Below, one piece after another: positions 37,885 through 46,517 of a DNA stretch of 64,000 nt. Numbering within the stretch: position 1 is the stretch's first letter; every line of letters begins with the position of its first letter. The notes below the pieces were generated by a model that did not search any database, was not told the DNA's origin, and saw only the letters and a program-made list of their open reading frames with translations. The position numbers and the translations under genes are program-made. This DNA is from Bordetella genomosp. 11 (lineage in GTDB: Bacteria; Pseudomonadota; Gammaproteobacteria; Burkholderiales; Burkholderiaceae_B): contig NZ_NEVS01000004.1 in NCBI RefSeq assembly GCF_002261215.1, forward strand, positions 3,224,001 to 3,288,000, written 5' to 3'.

Positions 37885-40806
37885 ATGTCCAGCCCGAATC
37901 CGGAACGCCCCGATCCCGACGCATTGCTGCGGGACATCGACGGGGCGGCGCAGCGCGCCGCACGCGGCCGGCTGCGCCTGTACTTCGGCGCCTCGGCCGG
38001 CGTGGGCAAGACCTACGCCATGCTGGCGGCCGCGGCGGCCCGCCATGCGCTGGGTCACGACGTGCTGGCCGGTATCGTGGAAACCCACGGCCGGCGCGAA
38101 ACCGCCGCCTTGCTGGACGGTATTCCGCAACTGCCGCGCGTGGACTACGCCTACCGCGGCCACGTGTTGCGCGAATTCGACCTGGATGGGGCGCTGGCGC
38201 GGCGGCCGGCGCTGGTGCTGGTCGACGAGCTGGCGCATTCCAATGCGCCGGGCGCGCGCCATGCCAAGCGCTGGCAGGACGTCGAGGAACTGCTGGCCGC
38301 CGGCATCGATGTCTGGAGCACCCTTAACGCGCAACACCTGGAAAGCCTGAACCAGGCCGTGGGCACCATCACCGGCATTCCCGTCTGGGAAACCGTGCCG
38401 GACCGCCTGTTCGACGCGGCGGACGAAGTGGTACTGGTGGACCTGCCTCCCGACGAACTGCTGCGGCGCCTGCGCGACGGCAAAGTCTACATGCCCGAAC
38501 AGGCGCGCCATGCGGCCCGCAACTTCTTCCGCAAGGGCAACCTGATCGCGCTGCGCGAACTGGCGCTGCGGCGCATGGCCGAGCGGGTGGACGATGACGT
38601 CCAGGCGTACCGGCGCGACCGCGCCGTCGAAACCGTGTGGCGCACGCGCGAAGCCGTCGTGGCCTGCCTGGCGCCCGATGCCGAGGCGGAATACGTGGTA
38701 CGCGCCGCGCATCGCCTGGCGCAGCAGCTGGATGGCGAACTCCATGTCGTCACCGTGGAGGCACCCGGCCTGATCGCCCCATCGGCGTCGCAGCGGCTGG
38801 CCCTGCAGGGCGCGCTGACGGTCGCGCGCGACCTGGACGCGCGCGTGGAAACGCTGGGCGGCGCCGATATGGTCCAGGCACTGGTTGCCTACGTTCGCCG
38901 GCACAACATCACCAAAGCCGTCATCGGCCGCACGCGCGCCGCGCGTGGCCGCGGCCTGGGCACGCGCTGGGGCGAATGGCTCGCCGTCCTGCTGTCGCCG
39001 GCGGGCCTGTGGCGGCGCCGCAGCTTCGCCGACCTGCTGGCCGCCGGCTGCCCGGAACTGGACGTCATCCGCCTGGCCGCGCCCTCGCAGCCCGCCGCGC
39101 CGCGGGCCACGGCGATGCGCCTGGGCGCGCCGCAGCCCGGGACACCGCAGCTCGCGCCGGCAGCCGCGGCGCCTGGCGCGCGCCTGCGCGGCTATGCCTG
39201 GTCGCTGGCGTACTGTGCCATCGCCACGGCGATATCGCTGGCGGCCTTTCCCGCCCTGCACCAGACCAATATCGCCATGTTCTACCTATTGGCCGTCATG
39301 GCGGTGGCACTGCGCCACGGCCGCGGCCCGGCCGCGCTGGCCTCGGTCGTCAGCGTGGCCGCGTTCGATTTCTTTTTCGTGCAGCCGACGCGCTCGTTCG
39401 CGGTGTCCGACGTCCAGTACCTGGTGACCTTCTTCGTGCTGCTGTCCGTGGGCCTGCTGATCGGCCAGCTGACGGCGGGGCTGCGCCTGCTGGCGCTGTC
39501 TTCGGCACGGCGCGAAAGCGTGGCGCGTGGCCTGTACGAATTCGCGCGCGAGCTCTCTTCGGCGCTGCTGGCCGAACAGATCGTTTCGGCGGCATCCTCC
39601 TACATCAACGCCGCTTTCGGCACACCGTGCGCGCTGCTTCTTCCCGGCGGCGACGACCGGCTGGGCCTGGCCAACGGCGAAACGCCGCTGCAAGTCGAAA
39701 TGGCCCTGGCGCAATGGGTATCCGACCACGGGCAGCCGGCCGGCTGCGGCACCAACACCTTGTCCAGCAGCGCCCTGCTCTACCTGCCGCTGAAGGCCCC
39801 CATGCGCACCCGGGGCGTGCTGGTGCTCGAACCCCCCGGCGGGGCGGCATTCATGACGTCGGAGGACCGCCCCCATCTGGATGCCTACGCCACCCTTATC
39901 GCCATCGCCATCGAGCGGGTGCACTACGTGGAAGTCGCGCAGCAGGCACTGGTCAACATGGCCTCGGAAAAATTGCGCAGCTCGCTGCTATCGGCCATCT
40001 CGCACGACCTGCGCACCCCGCTGACCAGCCTGGTCGGCATGACCGACACGCTGATGCGGGACCCGGCCGCGCTGGCACCCGCGCAGCGCGAGATCGCATT
40101 GGCCATGCGGGAGCAGGCGCGCCGCATGCACGCCATGGTGGTCAATCTGCTGGACATGGCGCGGCTGCAGAACCGCGAGGTGGCGCTGCGCAAGGAATGG
40201 CAGTCCGTGGAAGAACTGGTCGGCGCCGCCATCGCCGAAATGCGCGAACCGCTGCGCCAGCACAAGGTCACGGTGGCGCCGCTGTCGGACCTTCCCCTGG
40301 TCGAATGCGACGGCGTACTGATACAGCGCGTATTGTGCAATCTGCTCGAAAACGCCAGCAAGTACACGCCCGCCGGCAGCCACGTGCATATCGACGCAAT
40401 CGCGCGGGAAAGCGAAATCCGCGTCCGCGTCGCCGACGACGGCCCGGGCGTTCCCGCCGGCCAGGAAGCGGCCATCTTCGAGAAATTCGTGCGCGGCGAA
40501 CGCGAATCCGCCACCCCTGGCGCCGGGCTGGGCCTTGCCGTCTGCCACGCCATCATGCAGGCGCACCAGGGCCGCATCTGGGTGGAAGCCGGCGATCCCC
40601 CTTATGGCGGCGCGCGCTTCGTCATACTGCTGCCGTTGGCCCAGGCGCCCGCGATCGCCGAGGAAAGCGCGCCCGATCGTGCCGACGCGCCTGTCGCGGC
40701 GCGCGCCGCCGCCGCTGCCCCGGAAGACACCGGCAGCGCCGGCACCCTGCACGCATGCACCGGCCACGCCGCGGGCAGCCGGGCGCCGGACGTCCATACC
40801 GGATAA
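37885..40806 (+). CDS. kdpD: KdpD sensor histidine kinase
   Basis: 973 residues from ATG 37885. The first residues (MSSPNPERPDPDALLRDI) match E. coli KdpD, which begins MNNEPLRPDPD; an upstream GTG (37858) lies on a TATAGT promoter-like hexamer (37854-37859) and is less likely. Domains: KdpD N-terminal ATPase-like (Walker A ASAGVGKT, VDELAHSNAPGARHAKRWQD), USP-like (about 240-370), four membrane helices (about 430-545), GAF-like (about 560-680), HisKA with the phosphorylated His (SHDLRTPLTSL), and HATPase (LENASKYTP, DDGPGVP). The C-terminus has an Ala-rich tail of about 45 residues. It senses K+ limitation and phosphorylates KdpE. Confidence 0.96.
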   Translation: MSSPNPERPDPDALLRDIDGAAQRAARGRLRLYFGASAGVGKTYAMLAAAAARHALGHDVLAGIVETHGRRETAALLDGIPQLPRVDYAYRGHVLREFDLDGALARRPALVLVDELAHSNAPGARHAKRWQDVEELLAAGIDVWSTLNAQHLESLNQAVGTITGIPVWETVPDRLFDAADEVVLVDLPPDELLRRLRDGKVYMPEQARHAARNFFRKGNLIALRELALRRMAERVDDDVQAYRRDRAVETVWRTREAVVACLAPDAEAEYVVRAAHRLAQQLDGELHVVTVEAPGLIAPSASQRLALQGALTVARDLDARVETLGGADMVQALVAYVRRHNITKAVIGRTRAARGRGLGTRWGEWLAVLLSPAGLWRRRSFADLLAAGCPELDVIRLAAPSQPAAPRATAMRLGAPQPGTPQLAPAAAAPGARLRGYAWSLAYCAIATAISLAAFPALHQTNIAMFYLLAVMAVALRHGRGPAALASVVSVAAFDFFFVQPTRSFAVSDVQYLVTFFVLLSVGLLIGQLTAGLRLLALSSARRESVARGLYEFARELSSALLAEQIVSAASSYINAAFGTPCALLLPGGDDRLGLANGETPLQVEMALAQWVSDHGQPAGCGTNTLSSSALLYLPLKAPMRTRGVLVLEPPGGAAFMTSEDRPHLDAYATLIAIAIERVHYVEVAQQALVNMASEKLRSSLLSAISHDLRTPLTSLVGMTDTLMRDPAALAPAQREIALAMREQARRMHAMVVNLLDMARLQNREVALRKEWQSVEELVGAAIAEMREPLRQHKVTVAPLSDLPLVECDGVLIQRVLCNLLENASKYTPAGSHVHIDAIARESEIRVRVADDGPGVPAGQEAAIFEKFVRGERESATPGAGLGLAVCHAIMQAHQGRIWVEAGDPPYGGARFVILLPLAQAPAIAEESAPDRADAPVAARAAAAAPEDTGSAGTLHACTGHAAGSRAPDVHTG

Positions 40807-40816
40807 CAGGACTTGC

Positions 40817-41509
40817 ATGTTCGACTTTCATCCCACCATCCTGCTGATCGAAGACGATTCCAACATCCGCCGCTTCGTGCGCACCGCACTGCAGGACGAG
40901 GGATGCACGGTCTTCGAAGCCGAGACCGTGCAACGCGGGCTGATCGAAGCCGGGACGCGGCAACCGGACCTGGTCATCCTGGACCTGGGACTGCCCGATG
41001 GCGACGGCATGACGCTGATGCGAGAACTGCGCACCTGGACCGAAGTGCCGGTGCTGGTGCTGTCCGCGCGCACCGCCGAAACCGACAAGATCGGCGCGCT
41101 GGATGCGGGCGCGGACGATTACCTCGTCAAACCCTTCGGCGTGGGCGAGCTGCTGGCGCGCCTGCGCGTCCTGCTGCGCCGGCACGCGCGCGGCGGCGCC
41201 GGAAACCAGGCGGAGATCGCCTTCGGCGACGTCCACGTGGACTTCTCGCGGCGTATCGTCCAGCGCGGCGGCCAGCACGTCCACCTGACCGGCATGGAAT
41301 ACCGCCTGCTTGCCGCGCTGATCGCCCATCGCGGCAAGGTCATGACCCACCGCGAACTGTTGCGCGAGGTATGGGGCCCCTCGCATGTGGAAAGCAATCA
41401 CTACCTGCGCATCTATATGGGACACCTGCGGCAGAAGCTGGAAGCGGATCCGGCGCAACCGGTCTTTCTGCTGACCGAAGTCGGGGTGGGATACCGCTTC
41501 GCGGGTTGA
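40817..41509 (+). CDS. kdpE: KdpE response regulator
   Basis: 230 residues. Receiver domain with acidic pair LLIEDDSN, phosphoacceptor Asp in DLVILDLGLPDGDG, and Lys in DYLVKPFGVGELLARL. The OmpR-type winged helix is at about 130-227 (HLTGMEYRLLAALIAHRGKV, LREVWG, YLRIYMGHLRQKLEADP, TEVGVGYRF). It activates kdp in response to KdpD. The start lies 10 bp after kdpD, so the two are cotranscribed. Confidence 0.97.
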   Translation: MFDFHPTILLIEDDSNIRRFVRTALQDEGCTVFEAETVQRGLIEAGTRQPDLVILDLGLPDGDGMTLMRELRTWTEVPVLVLSARTAETDKIGALDAGADDYLVKPFGVGELLARLRVLLRRHARGGAGNQAEIAFGDVHVDFSRRIVQRGGQHVHLTGMEYRLLAALIAHRGKVMTHRELLREVWGPSHVESNHYLRIYMGHLRQKLEADPAQPVFLLTEVGVGYRFAG

Positions 41510-41521
41510 TGCCCGGCGGTC

Positions 41522-41586
41522 TTTATATTCCGCTTACGCGCGCGGAGCGTCTTTTGATCTGCCGTTTATGCGTTTCTCCCTATCGT
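41522..41586 (+). promoter_or_regulatory. KdpE-like promoter of the porin gene
   Basis: TTTATATTCCG-CTTACGCGCG (41522-41542) matches the kdp box at 17 of 21 positions. Element 2, TTTATGCG (41565), then TCCC and -10-like TATCGT (41581-41586), sits 55 bp from the box start, exactly as upstream of kdp. Confidence 0.65.
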
Positions 41587-41626
41587 TGCGCTTCTTCCGC
41601 AACACGCGCAACACAGGAGAAACCGC

Positions 41627-42490
41627 ATGCGCCACGCTCGTCCCCTACCGTTCTTCCGGCAGTCCGCCAGCGGCGTCATCGCTCGCGGCCGGCAGGCATC
41701 CCATGGCACGGCGCGCCACGCTTGCATCGTGCTGCTGGCCGGCGCCGCGCTGTGCGGCGGCGCAACGATAACGACCGCCGCGCGGGCGGACATCGCGCCG
41801 GCCGACGCGTCGGCCGCGCCGCCCTATACCGTGACGGCCAACATCGCGCTGGCATCCCAATACCGCTATCGCGGCCTGATGCAAACCGATAACAAGCCCG
41901 CCATCCAGGGCGGCTTCGATTTCACCCACCAGAGCGGTTTCTACCTCGGCAACTGGAATTCCAATATCAGCTGGCTGTCGGACAGCAATCCCGCCGTCTC
42001 CGCGCCCGTGGAGATGGATTTCTATGGCGGCTATCGCGGCAATGCCGCGCGCGACGTGCCCTTCGATCTCGGCGCGCTGAAGTATTACTACCCCGGCGAC
42101 TACCCCAGCGGCTTTACCAACCCCGATACCACCGAGTTCTACGGCAGCATCGGCTACAAGACCACGACGTTCAAGTACTCCTACGCCGTCTCCAATCTGT
42201 TCGGCTTCGCCAAAAGCAAAGGCAGCCAATACTTCGACCTGAGCGGCAACTACGACCTGGGCACGTGGGGCCTGACACTGAACACGCACGTCGGCTATCA
42301 GTACGTGCGCAACGTCGACAACGCTTCCTACTACGACTGGAAGCTCGGCCTGACCAAGGACATGGGACAGGGCCTGGCCGTATCGCTTGCCTATATCGAT
42401 ACCAATGCGGATCGCGACGTTTATACAAACTCGCAGGGACGTTTCATGGGGCGGGGCACCGTGCTGGTTTCTCTCGCCAAGACGTTTTGA
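41627..42490 (+). CDS. TorF-family putative outer-membrane porin
   Basis: 287 residues with GGAG before the ATG. A long signal region (about 1-54, ending ATITTAARADIAPADA) is followed by a beta-rich, aromatic protein. Features of the TorF family are SQYRYRGLMQTDNKPAIQGGF, SGFYLGNWNSNISW, YGGYRG, LGALKYYYPGDYPS and an end in LVSLAKTF, a C-terminal Phe typical of outer-membrane barrels. It lies directly after kdpE under a promoter like that of kdp; a role in solute entry under K+ or osmotic stress is inferred. Confidence 0.88.
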   Translation: MRHARPLPFFRQSASGVIARGRQASHGTARHACIVLLAGAALCGGATITTAARADIAPADASAAPPYTVTANIALASQYRYRGLMQTDNKPAIQGGFDFTHQSGFYLGNWNSNISWLSDSNPAVSAPVEMDFYGGYRGNAARDVPFDLGALKYYYPGDYPSGFTNPDTTEFYGSIGYKTTTFKYSYAVSNLFGFAKSKGSQYFDLSGNYDLGTWGLTLNTHVGYQYVRNVDNASYYDWKLGLTKDMGQGLAVSLAYIDTNADRDVYTNSQGRFMGRGTVLVSLAKTF

Positions 42491-42526
42491 CGCACGCGCC
42501 GACGCACCGGTCTCGTTGACACGAAC

Positions 42527-42580
42527 TTTATATGGCGGGGCCGGTTTTTTTGACGGGTTTTATGCGGGCATCCCTATAGT
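42527..42580 (+). promoter_or_regulatory. KdpE-like promoter of the small-protein/dapA-like pair
   Basis: TTTATAT (42527) followed by a GC-rich stretch, then TTTATGCG (42559), TCCC and a -10-like TATAGT (42575-42580). Element 2 keeps the 12-bp TTTA-to-TCCC distance of the other two promoters. TTTATA to TCCC is 44 bp here, about one helical turn less than 55. Element 1 is weak apart from TTTATAT. Confidence 0.5.
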
Positions 42581-42608
42581 GAAGACGTTATCAACCACCG
42601 ACCACATC

Positions 42609-42941
42609 ATGTCCGAACAACCGGTCCCCTTACCCCACGGCGCCAGCGCGCGCCATGCCGGCAATACCGGCCGGCCACGCTCCCTGGCCGACGCGCCCAT
42701 CAGCCTGACGCTGCGCGTACGCGATTGCGCCGATGCGCCGGCGCGCACCTGCATTGAACGGTTGCTGCGCGGTATTCCCGGGCTGCGCATCATGACGGTC
42801 AGCCAGCATCGCGGCACGGCCACCCTGGCGCTGCTCGCGCCGCGCCACGCCGTCGATGCCATGCTCCATCTGATCATGGTCGAACTCCCTGGCGCGGAAC
42901 TCGGGCCACTCCTGCCGGCCGGCCTGGCCGCCGTCCATTGA
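42609..42941 (+). CDS. Small protein of unknown function (110 aa)
   Basis: No family recognised. After a charged/polar first 30 residues, the rest alternates strand-like and helix-like segments (ISLTLRVRDCADAPARTCIE, GLRIMTVSQHRGTATLALLA, AVDAMLHLIMVELPGAELGP). That order resembles a beta-alpha-beta-beta-alpha-beta (ferredoxin-like, ACT or HMA-like) fold, but no metal or ligand motif is visible. It overlaps the following dapA-like gene (TTGA), so the two are coupled. Its promoter resembles the kdp promoter. Confidence 0.75.
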   Translation: MSEQPVPLPHGASARHAGNTGRPRSLADAPISLTLRVRDCADAPARTCIERLLRGIPGLRIMTVSQHRGTATLALLAPRHAVDAMLHLIMVELPGAELGPLLPAGLAAVH

Positions 42942-43933
42942 ACGCGGTCGACGGCCGGTTGGCCGATGCCCCACGGCGCCCTGGCGACGCGCGCTTCGAC
43001 GGCCTTTGGCTTCCCATGGTGACGCCCCTGCGCCAAGGGCGCGTGGACCTGCCCGCCGCGCGGCGCCTGGCGCGCCATTACCGCGACGCCGGCGTCTCCG
43101 GCCTGGTCCTGTTCGGCTCGACGGGCGAGGGCAATCTGCTCACGTTGACGGAGAAGATCGAAATGATCCAGGCTATCCGCGACGATGCGCACGCCCTGCC
43201 CATCATGTTAGGCGTGGGTGGCGTGGACACCGGCGGCGTGGCTGCCGCCATCCGGCGCCTGGACGCGACCGGTCCCGCCGGCTACCTGGTACCTCCGCCC
43301 TACTATCTGTGCCCCTCGCAGGCCGGGATCATCTGGCATTATCGACAGATCGCCTGGGCGACGGACCGGCCGCTGGTGCTTTACGACATCCCCAAGCGCA
43401 CCGGCGTATCGCTGACCGTGGAAACCATGGAAACACTGGCCGGCTGCCCCACCATCGTCGCGGTCAAAGAGTGCGATCCCCACGTACTGCAGGCACTCCG
43501 GCAGCGGGGCAGCATCGCCGCCCTGTGCGGAGAAGACAGGGCGCTGCTGGCACATTTCAGCGCCGGCGGCAGTGGCGCCATCCCCGCGGCGGCGCACGTG
43601 CGCCCGGACCTTTTCGTCGCCATGATGCAGTTGGCGCGCGACGGGCAGGTCGAGGCCGCGCGGTCGCTGTTCGGCGCCCTGTTGCCGGTGATCCGCCTGC
43701 TGTTCGCCGAGCCCAACCCGGCACCCGTGAAAAAAGCCCAGGCCCTGCAGGGCCTGATCAACGATGAACTGCGCATGCCGCTGATGCCCGCCAGCCGCGA
43801 ACTGGGCGCCCGCCTGCGGCGTGCAATAGGCCGCCTGCCGGCCATGGACGTCCATCGCCCGCAGGCGGCATGTGGCGATTCCGGCGAAGCCGTAACGACC
43901 CGGAATGCTATTCCAACGCCGCTTCTTCCGTGA
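42938..43933 (+). CDS. Dihydrodipicolinate synthase / N-acetylneuraminate lyase family aldolase (dapA paralogue)
   Basis: 331 residues from TTG 42938, which overlaps the stop of the small gene; TTG 42959 is an alternative. Class I aldolase motifs: GLWLPMVTPL, GSTGEGNLLT, catalytic Tyr in VLYDIPKRTGVS, Schiff-base Lys in IVAVKECD, and GGSGAIPAAAHVRPDLF. Related enzymes make dihydrodipicolinate from pyruvate and aspartate semialdehyde or cleave 2-keto-3-deoxy sugar acids. Placement next to an unknown gene rather than in a lys cluster argues for a specialised role. Its 3' end overlaps the convergent winged-helix gene by 26 bp. Confidence 0.88.
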   Translation: MNAVDGRLADAPRRPGDARFDGLWLPMVTPLRQGRVDLPAARRLARHYRDAGVSGLVLFGSTGEGNLLTLTEKIEMIQAIRDDAHALPIMLGVGGVDTGGVAAAIRRLDATGPAGYLVPPPYYLCPSQAGIIWHYRQIAWATDRPLVLYDIPKRTGVSLTVETMETLAGCPTIVAVKECDPHVLQALRQRGSIAALCGEDRALLAHFSAGGSGAIPAAAHVRPDLFVAMMQLARDGQVEAARSLFGALLPVIRLLFAEPNPAPVKKAQALQGLINDELRMPLMPASRELGARLRRAIGRLPAMDVHRPQAACGDSGEAVTTRNAIPTPLLP

Positions 43934-44417
43934 ACATATAACCCCAGCGGCGCACGGAACGCAGCGGCAGCGGCATGCCCATGGCTTGCGCCTTGCGGCG
44001 CAGGCGGCTGACCATGACATCGACGCCGCGCGGCGAAGTCGCGGACCTATCGCCGGGCTCTCCGCGCGCGGCCGCCAGCTCGCCCAACTCGTTGCGCGCC
44101 AGGCTGTGGTTCGGGGCATTGAACAAGGCCAGCATGAAGAGCCGCTCCAGCGTCGTCAGCCCCAGCCGTTGCCCCTGCGGCGAAAGCAGGGTCCAGCCGC
44201 CTTCCCGCAGTCGCCAGGACGGCGCCGCATGATCGGCGACGGGACGGGATGCGCCGTTATGCACGGAGGGCAAATCGCGCGGGGTTTGGTCCGGGTCGCG
44301 GGCGTGCGTGAGGCAAGCCGACAGATCCTGCACGGTGGCCGTCAGCCTGCGCAGGTCGGCCTCGAGCTGGATCAGCGTGGCTTGCAGCTCGCGCTTGGGA
44401 AGGGAAATCGCGTTCAC
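43908..44417 (-). CDS. Orphan OmpR/PhoB-type winged-helix protein without receiver domain
   Basis: 169 residues from GTG 44417. An N-terminal coiled region (RELQATLIQLEADLRRLTAT, about 8-36) and a linker lead to a Trans_reg_C-type winged helix at about 68-165 (WTLLSPQGQRLGLTTLERLF, RGVDVMVSRLRRKAQAMG, LRSVRRWGYMFTEEAALE). There is no receiver domain. The coiled coil could give dimerisation. It may respond through a partner or bind DNA constitutively. It is divergent from the XRE gene across a region with a CCAGATA inverted repeat. Confidence 0.85.
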   Translation of the reverse strand: MNAISLPKRELQATLIQLEADLRRLTATVQDLSACLTHARDPDQTPRDLPSVHNGASRPVADHAAPSWRLREGGWTLLSPQGQRLGLTTLERLFMLALFNAPNHSLARNELGELAAARGEPGDRSATSPRGVDVMVSRLRRKAQAMGMPLPLRSVRRWGYMFTEEAALE

Positions 44418-44508
44418 GATCGTTTTTCAGCCTGGACGTGGGTAGCACCCCCATTGCGGGGTCCTCGTACGGCACAAAATGTCTGTGTATAGAGACGTTG
44501 TGTATCAC

Positions 44509-44534
44509 CCAGATACATTATTACAAATATCTGG
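44509..44534. promoter_or_regulatory. CCAGATA inverted repeat, candidate operator
   Basis: CCAGATA and TATCTGG flank a 12-bp AT-rich spacer, forming a perfect 7-bp dyad between the winged-helix gene and the XRE gene. Either protein could bind here. The AT-rich spacer (CATTATTACAAA) may also include a promoter. Confidence 0.6.
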
Positions 44535-44614
44535 CAGGCGTGGCACTATGAAACTCTTAGGGAGCTGGCAGTAAAAATCGAAGACCATCGCCGCATCAGA
44601 CAGGACTCCGACCC

Positions 44615-45202
44615 ATGCTTACAAGCAGGCTCAAAGAGGCGCGGCTCCGCGCGGGCCTTTCCCAAGAAAGGCTGGGGACGCTTGCGGGGCTGGATGAGAT
44701 GTCTGCCAGCTCGCGAATGAACCAATACGAGCGCGGCAAGCACACCCCTGGATTCTTCCTGATCGAGCGCCTGGCACAGGCGCTGCGCATGCCGACCCCC
44801 TGGTTCTACACCCGGGACGACGACATGGCCGAGCTGCTGCTCGCCTATAACGACTTGTCGCCCGAACTCAAGGAAGAGGCGTTGTCGTACCTGCGCGACC
44901 TGGCACGCAGGGACAAGAAAGAAGCGGATGCGACCGATGGCGAGCAAGGCCAGGCCCAGGACCGCGCCGCGCATGGCCCGGTTCCGGGCGCGGGATCGGA
45001 CGGCGCGGGGGCGGCCGGCGACTCGAATGGACAGGACGGCGGCACGGATGGCCGCCCGCAAGGCACCCGGGCGGATGCCGAAGCCCACCGCGCGGCGGAC
45101 ACCCCGCCCGACTCGACTACATATTCTCGATCATCACCCGGCCAAAACCGGAACAGGATACCTGCTCGGCCCCCTGCATCAGACGAGCGAAGTCGTAAGT
45201 AA
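44615..45202 (+). CDS. XRE-family regulator with long low-complexity tail
   Basis: 195 residues. An HTH domain occupies about 1-66 ([40 protein letters not shown]), followed by a helix to about 110 ([20 protein letters not shown]). The remaining 85 residues are rich in D, G, A, Q and R ([20 protein letters not shown]) with no recognisable fold. The tail overlaps the icd coding end on the opposite strand by 86 bp, so its real length needs conservation data. A phage-repressor-like DNA-binding role is likely; target genes are unknown. Confidence 0.85.
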   Translation: MLTSRLKEARLRAGLSQERLGTLAGLDEMSASSRMNQYERGKHTPGFFLIERLAQALRMPTPWFYTRDDDMAELLLAYNDLSPELKEEALSYLRDLARRDKKEADATDGEQGQAQDRAAHGPVPGAGSDGAGAAGDSNGQDGGTDGRPQGTRADAEAHRAADTPPDSTTYSRSSPGQNRNRIPARPPASDERSRK

Positions 45203-46376
45203 CCTTCTTGGCCAGAATGGCTTTTTCCATGCTGGCGATGATCAGCTCCGCGGCCTCCACCCAGCCCAGGTGGCGCAGCATCATGGCGGCAGCCAGGATT
45301 TCCGAACCGGGATTGACATAGTCCTTGCCCGCGTACTTGGGCGCCGTCCCGTGCGTGGCTTCGAACATGGCGACGGAATCCGACATATTGGCGCCCGGCG
45401 TGATCCCGATGCCGCCCACCTGCGCGGCCACGGCGGCCGAAATGTAGTCGCCGTTCAGGTTCAGCGTGGCGATGACGTCGAATTCCCCCGGACGCAGCAT
45501 GGACTGCTGGAGGAATGCGTCGGCCATGATGTCCTTGGCGACGATCTCGCGTCCCGTCCTGGGGTTCTTGAAGCGGCACCAGGGACCGCCATCGATCTGT
45601 TCGGCCGCGAACTCGTCACGCAACAGCTCGTATCCCCAATCGCGGAAACCGCCTTCGGTATACGTCATGATGTTGCCCTTGTGCACCAGCGTCAGCGTCG
45701 CCCGGTCATGGTCGATCGCGTACTGTGCGGCCTTGCGCACCAGGCGGCGCGTTCCCTCGCGCGAAACCGGCTTGATGCCGATGGCGGAGCTGTCCGGGAA
45801 GCGCAGGTGGCGGCAATGCACGTGGTTCTGCAGGAAGTCCACCAGTTCGCGGGCCTGCGGCGAACCCGCGGGAAACTCGATGCCCGCGTAGATATCTTCG
45901 GAGTTCTCGCGGAAGATGACCATGTCCGTCTTCTCGGGCTCGCGCAAGGGCGCGGGCACACCGCGGAAATAGCGCACGGGCCGCAGGCAGACGTACAGGT
46001 CCAGCTCCTGCCGCAGCGCGACATTGAGGGACTTCACGCTGCCGTCGGTACGGGCCGCCGCCAGCGGCCCCTTGATGGAGACGACGTAATCGCGCACCGC
46101 CTGCAGGGTTTCCTCCGGCAGCCATGCGTCCGGCCCATACAGCTGCGTCGCCTTCTCGCCCGCGTAGACCTCCATCCAGTGGATACGGCGACGTTCGCCG
46201 TAGGCCTTCGCGACCGCCGCGTCCACCACCGCCATCATGACCGGCGTAATGTCCACACCCACGCCATCGCCCTGTATGTACGGGACGATGGGCTGATCCG
46301 GCACCTTCAGCGTGAAATCCGCATTGACGGTGATTTTCTGGCCCCCTTCGGGAGGCTGGATATGCTGGTACGACAT
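45117..46376 (-). CDS. icd: NADP-dependent isocitrate dehydrogenase
   Basis: 419 residues from ATG 46376 (GGAG 7 nt upstream); a longer frame would add eight residues. IDH family motifs: [20 protein letters not shown], the phosphorylatable serine loop ([20 protein letters not shown]), [51 protein letters not shown] and [14 protein letters not shown]. Converts isocitrate to 2-oxoglutarate in the TCA cycle. The upstream region is shared with the divergent DUF1841 gene. Confidence 0.97.
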   Translation of the reverse strand: MSYQHIQPPEGGQKITVNADFTLKVPDQPIVPYIQGDGVGVDITPVMMAVVDAAVAKAYGERRRIHWMEVYAGEKATQLYGPDAWLPEETLQAVRDYVVSIKGPLAAARTDGSVKSLNVALRQELDLYVCLRPVRYFRGVPAPLREPEKTDMVIFRENSEDIYAGIEFPAGSPQARELVDFLQNHVHCRHLRFPDSSAIGIKPVSREGTRRLVRKAAQYAIDHDRATLTLVHKGNIMTYTEGGFRDWGYELLRDEFAAEQIDGGPWCRFKNPRTGREIVAKDIMADAFLQQSMLRPGEFDVIATLNLNGDYISAAVAAQVGGIGITPGANMSDSVAMFEATHGTAPKYAGKDYVNPGSEILAAAMMLRHLGWVEAAELIIASMEKAILAKKVTYDFARLMQGAEQVSCSGFGRVMIENM

Positions 46377-46475
46377 GGACGCTCCGAAGCCTGCTGGCAT
46401 GTGCCCGCCATTCTATATCCACGCGGGGGCGCGCATGGCAATGACTATCCCGGGAGTAGGTAAAATGGGCCATCG

Positions 46476-46491
46476 CGGGGCGCTCGCCCCG
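46476..46491. promoter_or_regulatory. CGGGGCG hairpin ahead of the DUF1841 gene
   Basis: CGGGGCG-CT-CGCCCCG is a perfect inverted repeat just after TAAAAT (46461-46466), so it could form at the very start of the rightward transcript. Function unknown. Confidence 0.4.
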
Positions 46492-46517
46492 TTTCCCGCT
46501 GCTGTTCCGGTACCGCC

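Noticed and set aside
34995..38009. A 1004-codon open frame on the minus strand
   Set aside because: It lies antisense to kdpB and kdpC and the start of kdpD. Its protein is rich in H, R, G and Q with no recognisable domain, whereas the plus strand has complete Kdp motifs.
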